Below the pieces are notes generated by a model. It worked only from the letters and a program-made list of their open reading frames with translations, made no database searches and was not told the origin of the DNA. A DNA stretch of 17,074 nt from CAVRZY01 sp963725415 (GTDB lineage: Bacteria > Acidobacteriota > Terriglobia > Bryobacterales > Bryobacteraceae), in assembly GCA_963725415.1 (NCBI GenBank), contig CAVRZY010000168.1:1-17074 (forward strand), read 5' to 3'. The first letter of the stretch is position 1. Each line of letters starts with the position of its first letter. Below, one piece after another: positions 7,635-16,519 of the stretch. The translations under genes were made by a program, and so were the position numbers.

Positions 7635-10600
7635 TCAGAAGACGTGTTTGACGCCCAACTGAATCTGGCGGGGCGGCTTGTTGCCGTAGGCGTTTGCCGA
7701 GAGCACCGTGGCAAACGTCGGTGTCTCCAAGGTGCGACTGGGGATGTCGAAATTTGGATGGTTGAGCAAATTGAAGAATTCGGCCCGGAGCTGCAAGCGA
7801 CGGCCCTCCCGGCGCAAGGGAATGCTCTTGGACAAAGAGAAGTCGAGGTTGTTGACGCCCGGGCCAGTGAGAATATTCCGGCCGGCGTTGCCGAAACGCC
7901 CGGGAGCGGGGGTATCGAAGGCGCAGGGATTAAACCAGCTTTGCGGCCGCTTAACGTAGTCGGCGGCGCGTCCCCCCCGAGATCGCGTCGAGTGGCAGGC
8001 CGGGTCCGGGTGATTGGGCACAGGGCCAGGCTGGAAGGGGTCGGCGAGCAGGTCCGGCCGGTCGGGGACGCCGAAGGCGGTCATGGCGGTGGCGGTCATT
8101 GTGGTACCCCGGTTGACCGTGAAGGGGTGGCCCGTCTGTAAGGTCATGATCCCGGCCAACTGCCAGTTGCCCAAGAGATGATTGCCCAGCCCTGGGCGCT
8201 TGACCCAGCGCCGGCCGCCACCGAAGGGCAGATCATAGAGGTAGCTGAAGGCCACACGGTGGTGGGTGTGGAAGTCGGAGAGCCCACGTTCGGCGCGGAG
8301 GTTCTGCGAATCCTGAGGCAGGCCAGAGCCGACGTTGCCACTGAAGACGGCCGAGGCGTCATCAATGGATTTCGACCAGGTATAGGCGCCCAGGAAGGCC
8401 AGCCCCTGGGCTACCCGCTTCTCGGAGCGGAACTGCAAGGCGTTGTAGGAACTGGAGGCGCGCGACTCGACATAGAGGAGGGAGGAAAACTGCGGGTAAG
8501 AGACGGCCCCGGTGTCGGGGCGGGGCTGGTTGAGATCGCGTGGCGCCGGCAGATGCGTGCCCTTGGAACCCACATAAGCCAGGTCGATCATCCAGTTGGG
8601 CCGCAGCTCATACTGCAAGTCGAGGTTCCACTGCTGCATGTAAGCGTCGCGCAAGTTGGGGGAGATCACATTGGGCTGGACGAACGTTTCCCCCGGCTGG
8701 CTGAGGATGTCCTGAATGATATTCGAGCCGCTGTTGGGAAAAAAGAAAAGTTTGTAGAAGGGCGGATTCATGCGGGGAAAGATGTTGATGTTGAGGATAC
8801 CGACGTCGTAAAAGACGCCGTAGGCGGAGCGAACGATAAAGCGCTCCGTTTTCAGCGGTCGCCAGGCCACCCCGATGCGGGGCGCGAAGTTGTTGAGGTC
8901 CTTGCCGTAAGTGGCCCGGGGGATGCCGTGTGTGCCGGCCCGGATGAACTGGCAGTCGGGGGAGGGAGAGCACGCAATGGAGTTGGGACTGAGGTCGGGA
9001 ACGCTGAAGCGATCATGGATCTCGACCGGAGGGTTGTTGTACTCGTAGCGCAAGCCCACGTTGAGCAACAAGCGCGGCACGACGCGGATATCGTCCTGGA
9101 CGAAGAAACTCAGGCCGCTGGTGCGCAGTCCGTTGACGGTATCGCCGCGGACCGAGATGGCGAAGTCGGGCATGCCATAGATCATCTGCGCCAGAGCTAC
9201 CATCGGATCTCCGATCAACCCGCTGAGGAAGAACCACTCGCCGCGTGCCAGGAAGTCGAGGTAGGAATTCAATTGGACGCGGCGGAAGTCCGCCCCGAAC
9301 TTGAACTGGTGAGGACCAGAGGTCCAAGCCAGGGTGTCAACCAGGTGAAAGGTGTTGTCGTGACGGTCTTGCGGGTAGTTGATGGGTTCGCCGATTCCAT
9401 CAAAGCCCAGGATGCTGACATTGGGAAACCCAAGGTCCACCTGGTTGGTGAGCACCGTGGGAAAGCCCAGACGCTGGTTCATGTTGACGCCATGGTGCTC
9501 CTGCAAGACGGCGGCCCGCAAGCGGTTGAACCCGAAGCGCAGCTCGTTGACCCGGCGCGAGCTGAGAATATGCGTCCAGCTCAGCCCGGCGTTCTGGCCA
9601 CGGTTGAGGGTAAAGCTGCCGTAGCCGGGCAGGCTGGTGAAGGGGTTGACAGGATCGAAGGGGTTGAAGCGGTTCTCGTTAAAGAGAGCGTAGTGAGCCG
9701 AGAAAGAGTTGTTGGGGCCGGCATGCTGGTCTAGCTTGACCAGCGCCGAATTCAGGGAGTTGCGAATGATCGGAGAAGAGGCGAAGGTGTTCGAGGTGGC
9801 TAGGTCCGGACCGACATTGGCCGCCGGGAGCAAGTTGAAGACCGCTTCGCCAGCCGGGTTGTGAGGCAGGGAGGCCAACAGGGCCAGAACTGCCGAGCGC
9901 TGGGCCTGGGAAGGCACCGTGGCTTGTCGTGTGGTGGCCTGTCTCAAGCGCAGACCTTCGTAGGAGCCGAAGAAGAAGGTCTTGTCGCGGCGGATGGGTC
10001 CTCCCACGGTCGCGCCGAACTGGTTGCGATCGAAGCGTGGGATCTGGGCGCAGGTGCCAGGGATGGAGGCGGGCACGCAGTCGGGAGGATCGAAGAAATT
10101 CTTGGCATCCAAACGCCGGTTGCGGAAGAACTCGAACAGACTGCCATGGAAGCGGTTGGCGCCGCTCTTTAAGACCACGTTTATCTGCGCGCCGCCGCCG
10201 CGGCCGAATTCGGCTGAATAGTTGCTGGATTGGACCTTAAACTCCTGGATGGCGTCGATGGAGGGCAAGGCGACGTACTGATTCATGTAGAGGTCGTTGT
10301 TGTCCACGCCCTCGAGGAGAAAGTTATTGGACTGCTCGCGGGCGCCGTTGACGCTGATGGCCCCGCCCTGAGTGGAGTTCTGAGAGCCCTCGGCGGGCAG
10401 TTGTCCCCCCGGGACGAGCAGAGCGAACGACAAGAAGTTGCGCTCGTTCAGGGGCAGTTCGCGCACCTGGCGGCGGTCGATCACCTGGCCCAGGGTGGAA
10501 GTGTCAGTCTGGACCAAGGGGACCGTGTCGGTCACCGCTATTTCCTCGCTGAGCATGCCGATCTGAAGCGTGAAATCCACTCGTGCGGTTTGATCCACAT

Positions 10601-10889
10601 TCAAGCTGACGTCGCTATAGAAGCTCCGGCGGAAGCCCGCCTTCTCGACGCTCACCCGATACAGCGCCGGAGGCAAGAGCGGGACAGTGTAGTCGCCGTC
10701 TTCGTTAGTCTCCACCTCGCGTTTGGCACTGGTCTCCTGGTTGCGCACCGTAATCCGGGCTTTGGGTACGACGGCTCCGGTGGGGTCGGAAACCGTGCCG
10801 ACGATGGTTCCAGTGGGCCCTGTGGCGAACAGCGCAAGGGCTAACACGCTTTCAAGCGCAAGGGTCAGCAAAAGATGTCTGCCAGGCAT
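7635..10889 (-). CDS. TonB-dependent receptor-like outer-membrane protein (Oar-like), copy 1
   Basis: The product has 1,084 residues. A signal peptide (MPGRHLLLTLALESVLALAL) leads to a carboxypeptidase-regulatory-like beta-sandwich at about residues 25-110 (GTIVGTVSDPTGAVVPKARI, then EDGDYTVPLLPPALYRVSV). A plug-like region follows (RELPLNERNFLSFALLVPG; ISVNGAREQSNNFLLEGVDN; EFGRGGGAQINVVLKSGANR). The rest is a beta-barrel-type sequence ending in IQLGVKHVF, with the C-terminal Phe typical of outer-membrane barrels. The late FFNLLNHPNF motif is common in these acidobacterial receptors. ATG at 10889 is preferred over a TTG four codons upstream because GGAGAGG precedes it. It is paralogous to the 11219-14422 gene, with the same domain order and similar motifs but clearly diverged sequence. 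The ligand cannot be predicted. No frameshift was seen across its length. Confidence 0.87.
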   Translation of the reverse strand: MPGRHLLLTLALESVLALALFATGPTGTIVGTVSDPTGAVVPKARITVRNQETSAKREVETNEDGDYTVPLLPPALYRVSVEKAGFRRSFYSDVSLNVDQTARVDFTLQIGMLSEEIAVTDTVPLVQTDTSTLGQVIDRRQVRELPLNERNFLSFALLVPGGQLPAEGSQNSTQGGAISVNGAREQSNNFLLEGVDNNDLYMNQYVALPSIDAIQEFKVQSSNYSAEFGRGGGAQINVVLKSGANRFHGSLFEFFRNRRLDAKNFFDPPDCVPASIPGTCAQIPRFDRNQFGATVGGPIRRDKTFFFGSYEGLRLRQATTRQATVPSQAQRSAVLALLASLPHNPAGEAVFNLLPAANVGPDLATSNTFASSPIIRNSLNSALVKLDQHAGPNNSFSAHYALFNENRFNPFDPVNPFTSLPGYGSFTLNRGQNAGLSWTHILSSRRVNELRFGFNRLRAAVLQEHHGVNMNQRLGFPTVLTNQVDLGFPNVSILGFDGIGEPINYPQDRHDNTFHLVDTLAWTSGPHQFKFGADFRRVQLNSYLDFLARGEWFFLSGLIGDPMVALAQMIYGMPDFAISVRGDTVNGLRTSGLSFFVQDDIRVVPRLLLNVGLRYEYNNPPVEIHDRFSVPDLSPNSIACSPSPDCQFIRAGTHGIPRATYGKDLNNFAPRIGVAWRPLKTERFIVRSAYGVFYDVGILNINIFPRMNPPFYKLFFFPNSGSNIIQDILSQPGETFVQPNVISPNLRDAYMQQWNLDLQYELRPNWMIDLAYVGSKGTHLPAPRDLNQPRPDTGAVSYPQFSSLLYVESRASSSYNALQFRSEKRVAQGLAFLGAYTWSKSIDDASAVFSGNVGSGLPQDSQNLRAERGLSDFHTHHRVAFSYLYDLPFGGGRRWVKRPGLGNHLLGNWQLAGIMTLQTGHPFTVNRGTTMTATAMTAFGVPDRPDLLADPFQPGPVPNHPDPACHSTRSRGGRAADYVKRPQSWFNPCAFDTPAPGRFGNAGRNILTGPGVNNLDFSLSKSIPLRREGRRLQLRAEFFNLLNHPNFDIPSRTLETPTFATVLSANAYGNKPPRQIQLGVKHVF

Positions 10890-10959
10890 GGTCCTCTCCA
10901 AAAGTCAATGGCCTCCGGGCCTTGCCCCCCAGTTTCTTTGAGCGGACGAATGCGGGGAC

Positions 10960-11065
10960 GGGTAATTCGGGTACAGGCCACGAATTCCGCAACAACGGCG
11001 AAATTCGCGCCAGTCCCCGAATTACGCGGGCTGCGGGGTCCCTCGGCGTGAAACTGGGGGAGGGC
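10960..11065 (-). repeat. 106-bp palindromic element, copy A
   Basis: The core at 10960-11027 (68 bp) matches the reverse complement of 14559-14626 with three mismatches by eye. The homology continues ungapped, though more diverged, to 11065 (GCCCTC-CCCAGTTT-AC on the minus strand). The core is itself an imperfect palindrome: GTAATTCGGG at one end and CCCCGAATTAC at the other, with internal CGAATT/AATTCG blocks. An extra inverted pair brackets it (10922-10936 with 11050-11067, one 3-base gap). It lies 70 bp upstream of the copy 1 receptor start. The AATTCGGGGAC-type sequence recalls REP-like palindromes associated with Y1 transposases. Confidence 0.85.
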
Positions 11066-11076
11066 AAACCTCCGGG

Positions 11077-11115
11077 CTATCGATCGTGCCGCAATTCTCT
11101 TATCGATGCGACCGG
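11077..11115 (-). pseudogene. Possible remnant of the C-terminus of an S8 peptidase-like gene
   Basis: On the minus strand these 39 bases read PVASIRELRHDR followed by a stop (TAG at 11079-11077). The C-terminus of the S8 peptidase at 14651-16264 reads PVALIKELRPD and then stops. Between the two, most base changes are synonymous or conservative (GTT/GTC, GCG/GCA, AAA/AGA, CTG/TTG, CGC/CGG, GAC/GAT), which is a coding-type pattern. Similarity fades upstream of this point. It lies on the same side of the copy 1 receptor as the intact peptidase lies of the copy 2 receptor. It is very short, so chance similarity is possible. Confidence 0.4.
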
Positions 11116-11218
11116 GCCGGTTGCCTTGTCTCGCTTGGCGCATACTGGTTAGTATCGCAATGTGGGGCGACGATAGGGGGGCGCTGTTCGAGTGCACCGG
11201 TGCTGCTCCGCCAACGGC

Positions 11219-14200
11219 TCAGAATTCCATACGCAGCCCGAGTTGGAGCACCCGGTTGTTCTTCGCCCGGCTGATGCTGCCGCCGCTAATAATGTCCACC
11301 CGGTTCTCCGGAAGATTGAAGTTGGGGTGGTTGGGCAGGTTGAAGGACTCCAAACGGAACTGGAGCGACCTGGATTCGGCTAACCTCACCCGGCGCGAGA
11401 GCGACATGTTGAGGTTGAAGGTGGCTGGACCGTCGAGAATGTTGCGGCCGGAATTGCCGAAGCGATAGGCCCCGAGCGGGACCACGGGAAACGCCGTGCG
11501 GTCGAACCACTGGTCCACGGAGGGGTTGGGGAGCGTGCCTTTGGCAACTCGGTCCGGGCGGCTGGCTTCGCCGTTGGTGTAGTTGTAGTTGGCCACTTTG
11601 GGAGTGAAGGGCGGCCCGGTGTAGATGGTGCTGGAGCCGGCGACCTGCCAGTCGCGGAGCAGCAGGTTTTGGGAGACCTTGGGCTGCCAGACGAAACTCG
11701 CGGCGAAGGAGTGGCCGATGTCGAAGTCCGAGCGCCCGCGTTCGCCTTTCAGGTTTCGGGAATCCTGCGCAATGGGGAAGTTGTACTGGATGGTTCCGCC
11801 GGTATTGGAGCTCTCGTCAATCGACTTCGCATAGGTATAGGTGGCACGAATGAAGGTTTGCTTGCTGAAATGGCGGCGGATGGTGAGGGCTCCCGAGTTG
11901 TAGATGGAGTTGGAGCCGTCGGAAATGATTTGGATACTGCTGAACGCCGGGTAAGGGCGGACCTGCCGCAACTCCTGAGCGCGGTAAGGCTGGTTGATGT
12001 CGTAGCGCCGCTGGAGGTGGGTGCCCTTGGATCCCGCATAGGCGATCTCGAAAACGGTGCCGTGCGCGATTTCCCGCTCCACGGTGAGGTTCCAGGACTG
12101 GAGGTACTGGCTCTGTGAATTGGCTTCCTGCCCGTAGGTGCTGGTCACGCCGCCCACGCTGCGCCGGGCCTCCGGGAAAGGATTGGAAACGGTCAACAGC
12201 AGCGGATTCGAGGAGTTGGCGGAGTAGGACTCGTTGATGGAAAAGGGGTACACGTCGCTGTACTCATCCATGCGGTAGAGCGAGCTGCTTCCGTAGAAGA
12301 TGCCGTAGCCGCCTCGAATCACGGACTTGGTCCCGCCGAAAGGACGCCAGGCGAAGCCGAAGCGGGGAGCGAAGTTAGTGTAGTCCGGCTTGGTGATGGT
12401 GGGAGGCAGGCCGGCGTCCGCGGCCATGGTGACGTATTGCGCGAGGCCGGTACTCTGGATGCGCTGGTCGAAATCGGGAAGGGTTCCCTTGCCGGCGATG
12501 ACCACCTTGCCGAGCGCTGGCACGAACATGGACCAAGCGCCGAACTTCTCGCGGGGCGGCTTCATCAGCTCGTAGCGCAGGCCCAGGTTGAGGGTCAGCG
12601 TGGGACTGACCCTGAAGTCGTCCTGCACGTAGCCGGAGTAGTTGGAGATCAGATGATAGGGGCCAGCCGCGTCCAACTGGCGACTGCTCTTGTTGAGCCA
12701 GCCCAGCAGCAGATCGGCCATGGTCTCCCCGGTATAGCGCCCCAGGAAGGTCAGGCGGCCGCGCGTATCGCCGTACTGGCGGGAGAAATACTGCATGCGG
12801 AGGAAGTCGCCGCCGTATTTGACGCCGTGCCGGCCGTGGATCCAGGTGAGGTTGCCGGAATACTGGTAATTGTTGAACGACCAGATCTTGGGGTAGTCAT
12901 AGGCGGGGCCCAGCAGGATGTAGCCGGTGGTGTCAACCTGCGGAAGGCCGCGGGCAATGGGGTTCTTGGTGCCGCCCAGGAAGCCCACCTCGGCGGCCCA
13001 GTCGCGATCCTGGCTGTAGGGCCAGCGCTGATCATTGGTCTTGCGGGAGAACGAGGCGTTCAGCTCCAGGAACATCGAGGGCGTCACGGTCCGCACCCAC
13101 CGGACGTAAGAGAGAAGATCCAAGGTGTTGTTGGCGAGTCCGAACTGCGGAAGCGGCGAGCGGCTGTTCACCACCGGATCCCAGGAGGTGTTGGGCCGCC
13201 AGAAGGTGCTCAGGGTGAGGCGGTCGCTGGCGGTGAGCTGATGGTCGATCTTGATGCCGATGTTGTTGTTGCTGGTGGTGCCGTTGCCCTGCGCGATGTA
13301 GTTGTTCACGCCGGCCAGATTGGGCTTGGGGTAATAGGAGGCCAGCTTCACGGAGACGGGGTCGAAGCGGCTGGGCGGGATTTGATTGTTGGAGAACGGC
13401 GCCTTGGCCAGGGTGTCCGTGATTTTGATGGGCTTGCCGTAGGCATCCACAGCCTTGGAAAAATCCCCGTTCAACATCTCCGGGGTGGGGACGATTCCTC
13501 GCTGGGTCTTGCCGCTGATTGAGCGCAGCGACTCCCAGGTCACCATGAAGAAAGTCCGGTTGCGTCCGTTGTAGAGCTTGGGGAGGAAAATCGGACCGCT
13601 GAGGGTAGCGCCGAAGCGGTTCTGACGCAGCTTGGACTTCTCCACATCGAAGTAGCCGGTGGCGTCCCAGATATCGTTGCGGATGAACTCGTAGAGAGAC
13701 CCGCGGAAGCGGTTGCTGCCGCTCTTGGTGAGCGCGCTGAGGACGCCCCCGGCGTAGCGGCCAAATTCGGCGCTGAAGCCCGAGGTGATCATCTTGAATT
13801 CCTGAACGCCTTCCAGCGGCGGATTAATGACGTAGCCGGTGTTGCGGCGCTGGGAATTGTTCATGCCATCGATCAGGAAGCCGATGTTGTCGGCGCGGGC
13901 GCCGTTGACCGCGTACTGGCCGTCGCCTCCGTCGCCCTTGGGGAGGACGCCGCCGGTCAGGTATGCCAGGTCGGCGAAATTGCGGCCGTCGAGCGGAATC
14001 TCGGCGATCTCTTCGTTGGTGGTGACATCTCCCCGCGCGCCGCTCTCGGTGTTGAGCACGGGAGGCGCGTCGGTAATGGTCACGCTCTCGGTTGTGGCGC
14101 CGACTTCGAGCGGAATGTCGATGCGGAGCACCTGGTCCACGGCCAGAGTGAATTCAGCGCGCTTGTAGGTGCGGAACCCCGGAGCGCTGGCCTCCAGCGC

Positions 14201-14422
14201 GTACCGGCCGGGGTTCAGATAGGGAATGGTGAAATCCCCGATCTCATTGGACGAACCTGGCTGCGAGATGTTGGTGTCCAGGTTGGTGATCTTGATGGAG
14301 ACGCCGGGGATGACCGCCCCGGTTGGGTCAGTCACCCGGCCGACCACGCTGGCCGAAGGTGTCTGGGCGGTGGCAGAAGCTCCCCCCGCGAGGAGCACGG
14401 CAACCAAAGCGAACAACCTCAT
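11219..14422 (-). CDS. TonB-dependent receptor-like outer-membrane protein (Oar-like), copy 2
   Basis: The product has 1,067 residues. The signal peptide is MRLFALVAVLLAGGASATAQ. The carboxypeptidase-regulatory-like domain covers about residues 24-108 (ASVVGRVTDPTGAVIPGVSI; GDFTIPYLNPGRYALEASAP). A plug-like part follows (AEIPLDGRNFADLAYLTGGV; YAVNGARADNIGFLIDGMNN; SAEFGRYAGGVLSALTKSGS). The remainder is barrel-like and ends LQLGLRMEF with a terminal Phe. The late motif is FNLPNHPNF, where the paralogue has FNLLNHPNF. ATG at 14422 is chosen because GGGAGG lies six bases upstream; a TTG two codons earlier lacks such a site. An S8 peptidase lies upstream on the same strand (229 bp between its stop and this ATG), with the palindromic element in the gap. 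The proteins may use a common partner, but the ligand is unknown. Confidence 0.87.
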   Translation of the reverse strand: MRLFALVAVLLAGGASATAQTPSASVVGRVTDPTGAVIPGVSIKITNLDTNISQPGSSNEIGDFTIPYLNPGRYALEASAPGFRTYKRAEFTLAVDQVLRIDIPLEVGATTESVTITDAPPVLNTESGARGDVTTNEEIAEIPLDGRNFADLAYLTGGVLPKGDGGDGQYAVNGARADNIGFLIDGMNNSQRRNTGYVINPPLEGVQEFKMITSGFSAEFGRYAGGVLSALTKSGSNRFRGSLYEFIRNDIWDATGYFDVEKSKLRQNRFGATLSGPIFLPKLYNGRNRTFFMVTWESLRSISGKTQRGIVPTPEMLNGDFSKAVDAYGKPIKITDTLAKAPFSNNQIPPSRFDPVSVKLASYYPKPNLAGVNNYIAQGNGTTSNNNIGIKIDHQLTASDRLTLSTFWRPNTSWDPVVNSRSPLPQFGLANNTLDLLSYVRWVRTVTPSMFLELNASFSRKTNDQRWPYSQDRDWAAEVGFLGGTKNPIARGLPQVDTTGYILLGPAYDYPKIWSFNNYQYSGNLTWIHGRHGVKYGGDFLRMQYFSRQYGDTRGRLTFLGRYTGETMADLLLGWLNKSSRQLDAAGPYHLISNYSGYVQDDFRVSPTLTLNLGLRYELMKPPREKFGAWSMFVPALGKVVIAGKGTLPDFDQRIQSTGLAQYVTMAADAGLPPTITKPDYTNFAPRFGFAWRPFGGTKSVIRGGYGIFYGSSSLYRMDEYSDVYPFSINESYSANSSNPLLLTVSNPFPEARRSVGGVTSTYGQEANSQSQYLQSWNLTVEREIAHGTVFEIAYAGSKGTHLQRRYDINQPYRAQELRQVRPYPAFSSIQIISDGSNSIYNSGALTIRRHFSKQTFIRATYTYAKSIDESSNTGGTIQYNFPIAQDSRNLKGERGRSDFDIGHSFAASFVWQPKVSQNLLLRDWQVAGSSTIYTGPPFTPKVANYNYTNGEASRPDRVAKGTLPNPSVDQWFDRTAFPVVPLGAYRFGNSGRNILDGPATFNLNMSLSRRVRLAESRSLQFRLESFNLPNHPNFNLPENRVDIISGGSISRAKNNRVLQLGLRMEF

Positions 14423-14520
14423 GAACAACCTCCCACTGCGCCGGTTTGTTGAAGGCTCGACGCAGCAACCTAAACCAGTTTACTCCCTGGCACTGGAGGG
14501 CGGCAGGGATGTGGCTCATG

Positions 14521-14626
14521 GCCCTCTCCCAGTTTTACACCCGGTGCCTTCCCGGTTTGCGTAATTCGGGGACTGGCGCGAATTTCGCCGCCGTTGCGAA
14601 ATTCGTGGCCTGTACCCGAATTACCC
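14521..14626 (+). repeat. 106-bp palindromic element, copy B (inverted relative to copy A)
   Basis: This copy begins GCCCTCTCCCAGTTTTACAC, and the core at 14559-14626 starts GCGTAATTCGGGGACTGGCG and ends CCCGAATTACCC. It is the same length as copy A and aligns without gaps. The core is almost identical (about 65 of 68). The outer 38 bases are more diverged (roughly 26 of 38). It lies 24 bp downstream of the S8 peptidase stop and 98 bp upstream of the copy 2 receptor start. It could fold in RNA at the peptidase mRNA 3' end, but no T-run is present. Confidence 0.85.
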
Positions 14627-14650
14627 CTGGCGGTCCCAGCGCGGTGTGTA

Positions 14651-16264
14651 TCAGTCCGGGCGCAGTTCTTTTATCAACGCAACCGGGTCGATGATGGGGC
14701 CGAAGGAGATGGTTTCGTCGCGGTATTTCAGTTCGATGGTGCGGCCGGTCTTCATGGCCAGCGACCAAAATCGTTCCGGCGTAATGGCCGGGTCTGCTTG
14801 CACTGCCAGGGCGTACACTCCGGCGATGTACGGGATGGTCCAACTCCAACCGCCCATGCGATAGAAGACGTAAACGCCGTTGCCGCGCTCGCTGGCCGTT
14901 GTCCTGGAGTCCATAGGAGCCAGCAGACGATCCGAGAAACGGTTGCCGGCGTAGAATGCCTCGGCCCAAAACAGTCCCGGTTCGTAAGACTCGAAGGCAT
15001 CGGGGTCCGCCAAGGGGAAGCGGCCCAGGGCCTGGAACCGAAACCCGTGCACGCTCTCGATGCTGGAGGACACAAACAGCATTCCCGCGGCTTTGGCTTC
15101 GTCAGCGGCGGCGGTCATCTCCTCGTAACCGGCTTGAGTTGGATCCCAGCCTACGGACATGGAAATCACTCGGATCTTTTTGTCCTGGGGGAGCTGCTCG
15201 TTGATCCTGAGAATTCTGCGCACACACTCGGCGCGGTCCTTGAAGTCGGTTCCCTGCGCGCCGGACACCCAGGCCGCCATGTAGTAAATGTCCGCTTCGG
15301 GCGCCACGCCCACGGTTTTTCCAGCGGCGATCGACACCACGGCCGAGCCGTGCATGTTGGGACTGCTATTCTGTGCGGTGTTGATTTCCTCGTAGACGCG
15401 CAGGCGATCGGCGTATTCCTGGTGGGTGACCAGCAAGGGGTTGTCGATCAGGGCGATGGCGACGCCTCGCCCGGTGAGGCCGCTGTCGTGCAGACTGCGG
15501 ATCCCCAGGCCCGGGTTCCGGCCCAACTCCATGATGCGTTGCCAGTCGAACTCCGGGGGCATCTTGTCACTGGAGGGCCAGATGGTTTTGTCGTCGAAGT
15601 CGGCATAGAGCAGGTCATTCAGCCTGTCTCTTAGATCGAGCCTCGATAGGTCAGCGCTGCGCACGTCCACCTGCAAGGGCGCTGAGGAATCGGGATTGTA
15701 GCTGGGAAGGGAGGTCAAGACGGCCCCCACTCCCTGTCTGACGGTCAGGTACAAGGCCGAGACCCTGCTCTCCCAGAAAAAGAAGCGCACGCCCAGATCC
15801 TGGCGTGGGTAATAACAGTAACCCTTGCGGCCGCCGATGTCCTCGTACAGCACGCCGTCCTTGGCTTGCTGCGGAAGCGGCTCGCCTGTGACCGTGGCGC
15901 TGGGCGGGCCTGCCGCGTCCAAGACTTCCTGAAGCGAGGAGCCCACCTGAAGTTTGCCCAGATAGAGAAAGCCAGGGCCCTCAAAGCGGAGTTCGATGAC
16001 CAGGCCGTTGGAGATCACCACGCTAAACTTGTTCGGGTAGGCGGCGATGTAGGTGGAGGGCAACTTGTCTTTTGTGAAGGTCTGTTGGCTCCACGCGTAG
16101 CTGGTCGGCTCGCCGAACACCCGGATCACGTCGTCCAGAGATGACCTGCCGATGGTGATCTGGGCGACCTTTGCATTGATGTCCTGCTCCTGCGACTGGA
16201 GTGCGGGACTGGCCCCCAGGCAGAAGGCCAGCCAGCAGAGGGAGAAACGGAGGCGCGCTCTCAT
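14651..16264 (-). CDS. Secreted S8 (subtilisin-like) peptidase with N-terminal BamE/SmpA-like repeats
   Basis: The product has 537 residues with signal peptide MRARLRFSLCWLAFCLGASP. Two similar segments, residues 36-58 (ITIGRSSLDDVIRVFGEPTS) and 105-128 (LQVGSSLQEVLDAAGPPSAT), have the G-x-S-x-x-x-V-x-x-x-x-G-x-P pattern of SmpA/BamE-like folds. The S8 domain starts at about 255. The triad is placed at D274 (VAIALIDN), H305 (NMHGSAVVSIAAG) and S474 (GGWSWTIPYIAGVYAL, aligning with GTSMAAPHVAG). The oxyanion-hole Asn, normally in an AAGN-type motif, is not seen: the matching segment is MLFVSSSIES (395-404). Activity may therefore be altered or lost. The frame is open to 16459, but ATG 16264 has GGGAGGAG five bases upstream and starts the signal peptide. 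Placement beside outer-membrane receptors suggests envelope or peptide processing, which is inference. Confidence 0.8.
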   Translation of the reverse strand: MRARLRFSLCWLAFCLGASPALQSQEQDINAKVAQITIGRSSLDDVIRVFGEPTSYAWSQQTFTKDKLPSTYIAAYPNKFSVVISNGLVIELRFEGPGFLYLGKLQVGSSLQEVLDAAGPPSATVTGEPLPQQAKDGVLYEDIGGRKGYCYYPRQDLGVRFFFWESRVSALYLTVRQGVGAVLTSLPSYNPDSSAPLQVDVRSADLSRLDLRDRLNDLLYADFDDKTIWPSSDKMPPEFDWQRIMELGRNPGLGIRSLHDSGLTGRGVAIALIDNPLLVTHQEYADRLRVYEEINTAQNSSPNMHGSAVVSIAAGKTVGVAPEADIYYMAAWVSGAQGTDFKDRAECVRRILRINEQLPQDKKIRVISMSVGWDPTQAGYEEMTAAADEAKAAGMLFVSSSIESVHGFRFQALGRFPLADPDAFESYEPGLFWAEAFYAGNRFSDRLLAPMDSRTTASERGNGVYVFYRMGGWSWTIPYIAGVYALAVQADPAITPERFWSLAMKTGRTIELKYRDETISFGPIIDPVALIKELRPD

Positions 16265-16309
16265 AACAACTCCTCCCGCATTTCTGTTTCGGGATCGCGG
16301 GTAGATGAA

Positions 16310-16315
16310 ATTATA
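16310..16315 (-). promoter_or_regulatory. Candidate -10 box for the S8 peptidase gene
   Basis: A perfect TATAAT is present on the minus strand 45 bases upstream of the ATG at 16264, giving a leader of about 40 nt that includes the GGGAGGAG ribosome site. No good TTGACA-like -35 is found at 16-18 bp spacing, and the bases just before it do not form an extended -10. The hexamer stands out because the surroundings are GC-rich. Confidence 0.35.
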
Positions 16316-16519
16316 CACCTGGCGTCCGGTTTCTGGCGGTCTGGGTAGGGAACCAATGCGGGCCATTCGCTGTCTAATGATGTAGAACCAGAACAACGGG
16401 GCAAGCACCGGGGAAAGGTACAAAGCAGAGACACTGCGGCCGTGGCGGGCTGTAGGCATCTTCTCTCACAGTATCTGGGCGCAGGAGTAAAGGTTGTTCC
16501 TGCGGAGTAGCGCCCCAGA

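Noticed and set aside
8178..9734. A 518-codon open frame antisense to receptor copy 1
   Set aside because: Codon-phase mirror of a real gene; no recognisable motif and no ribosome site.
12437..13522. A 361-codon open frame antisense to receptor copy 2
   Set aside because: Same reason: compositionally biased mirror of the receptor coding sequence.
11066..14520. A composite transposon bounded by the two inverted 106-bp elements
   Set aside because: No transposase or other mobility gene lies between the copies, and no target-site duplication was recognised. Intergenic REP-like repeats explain them better.
16265..16459. N-terminal extension of the S8 peptidase frame to 16459
   Set aside because: The internal ATG at 16264 has a strong ribosome site and begins a signal peptide, and a TATAAT lies inside the proposed extension.
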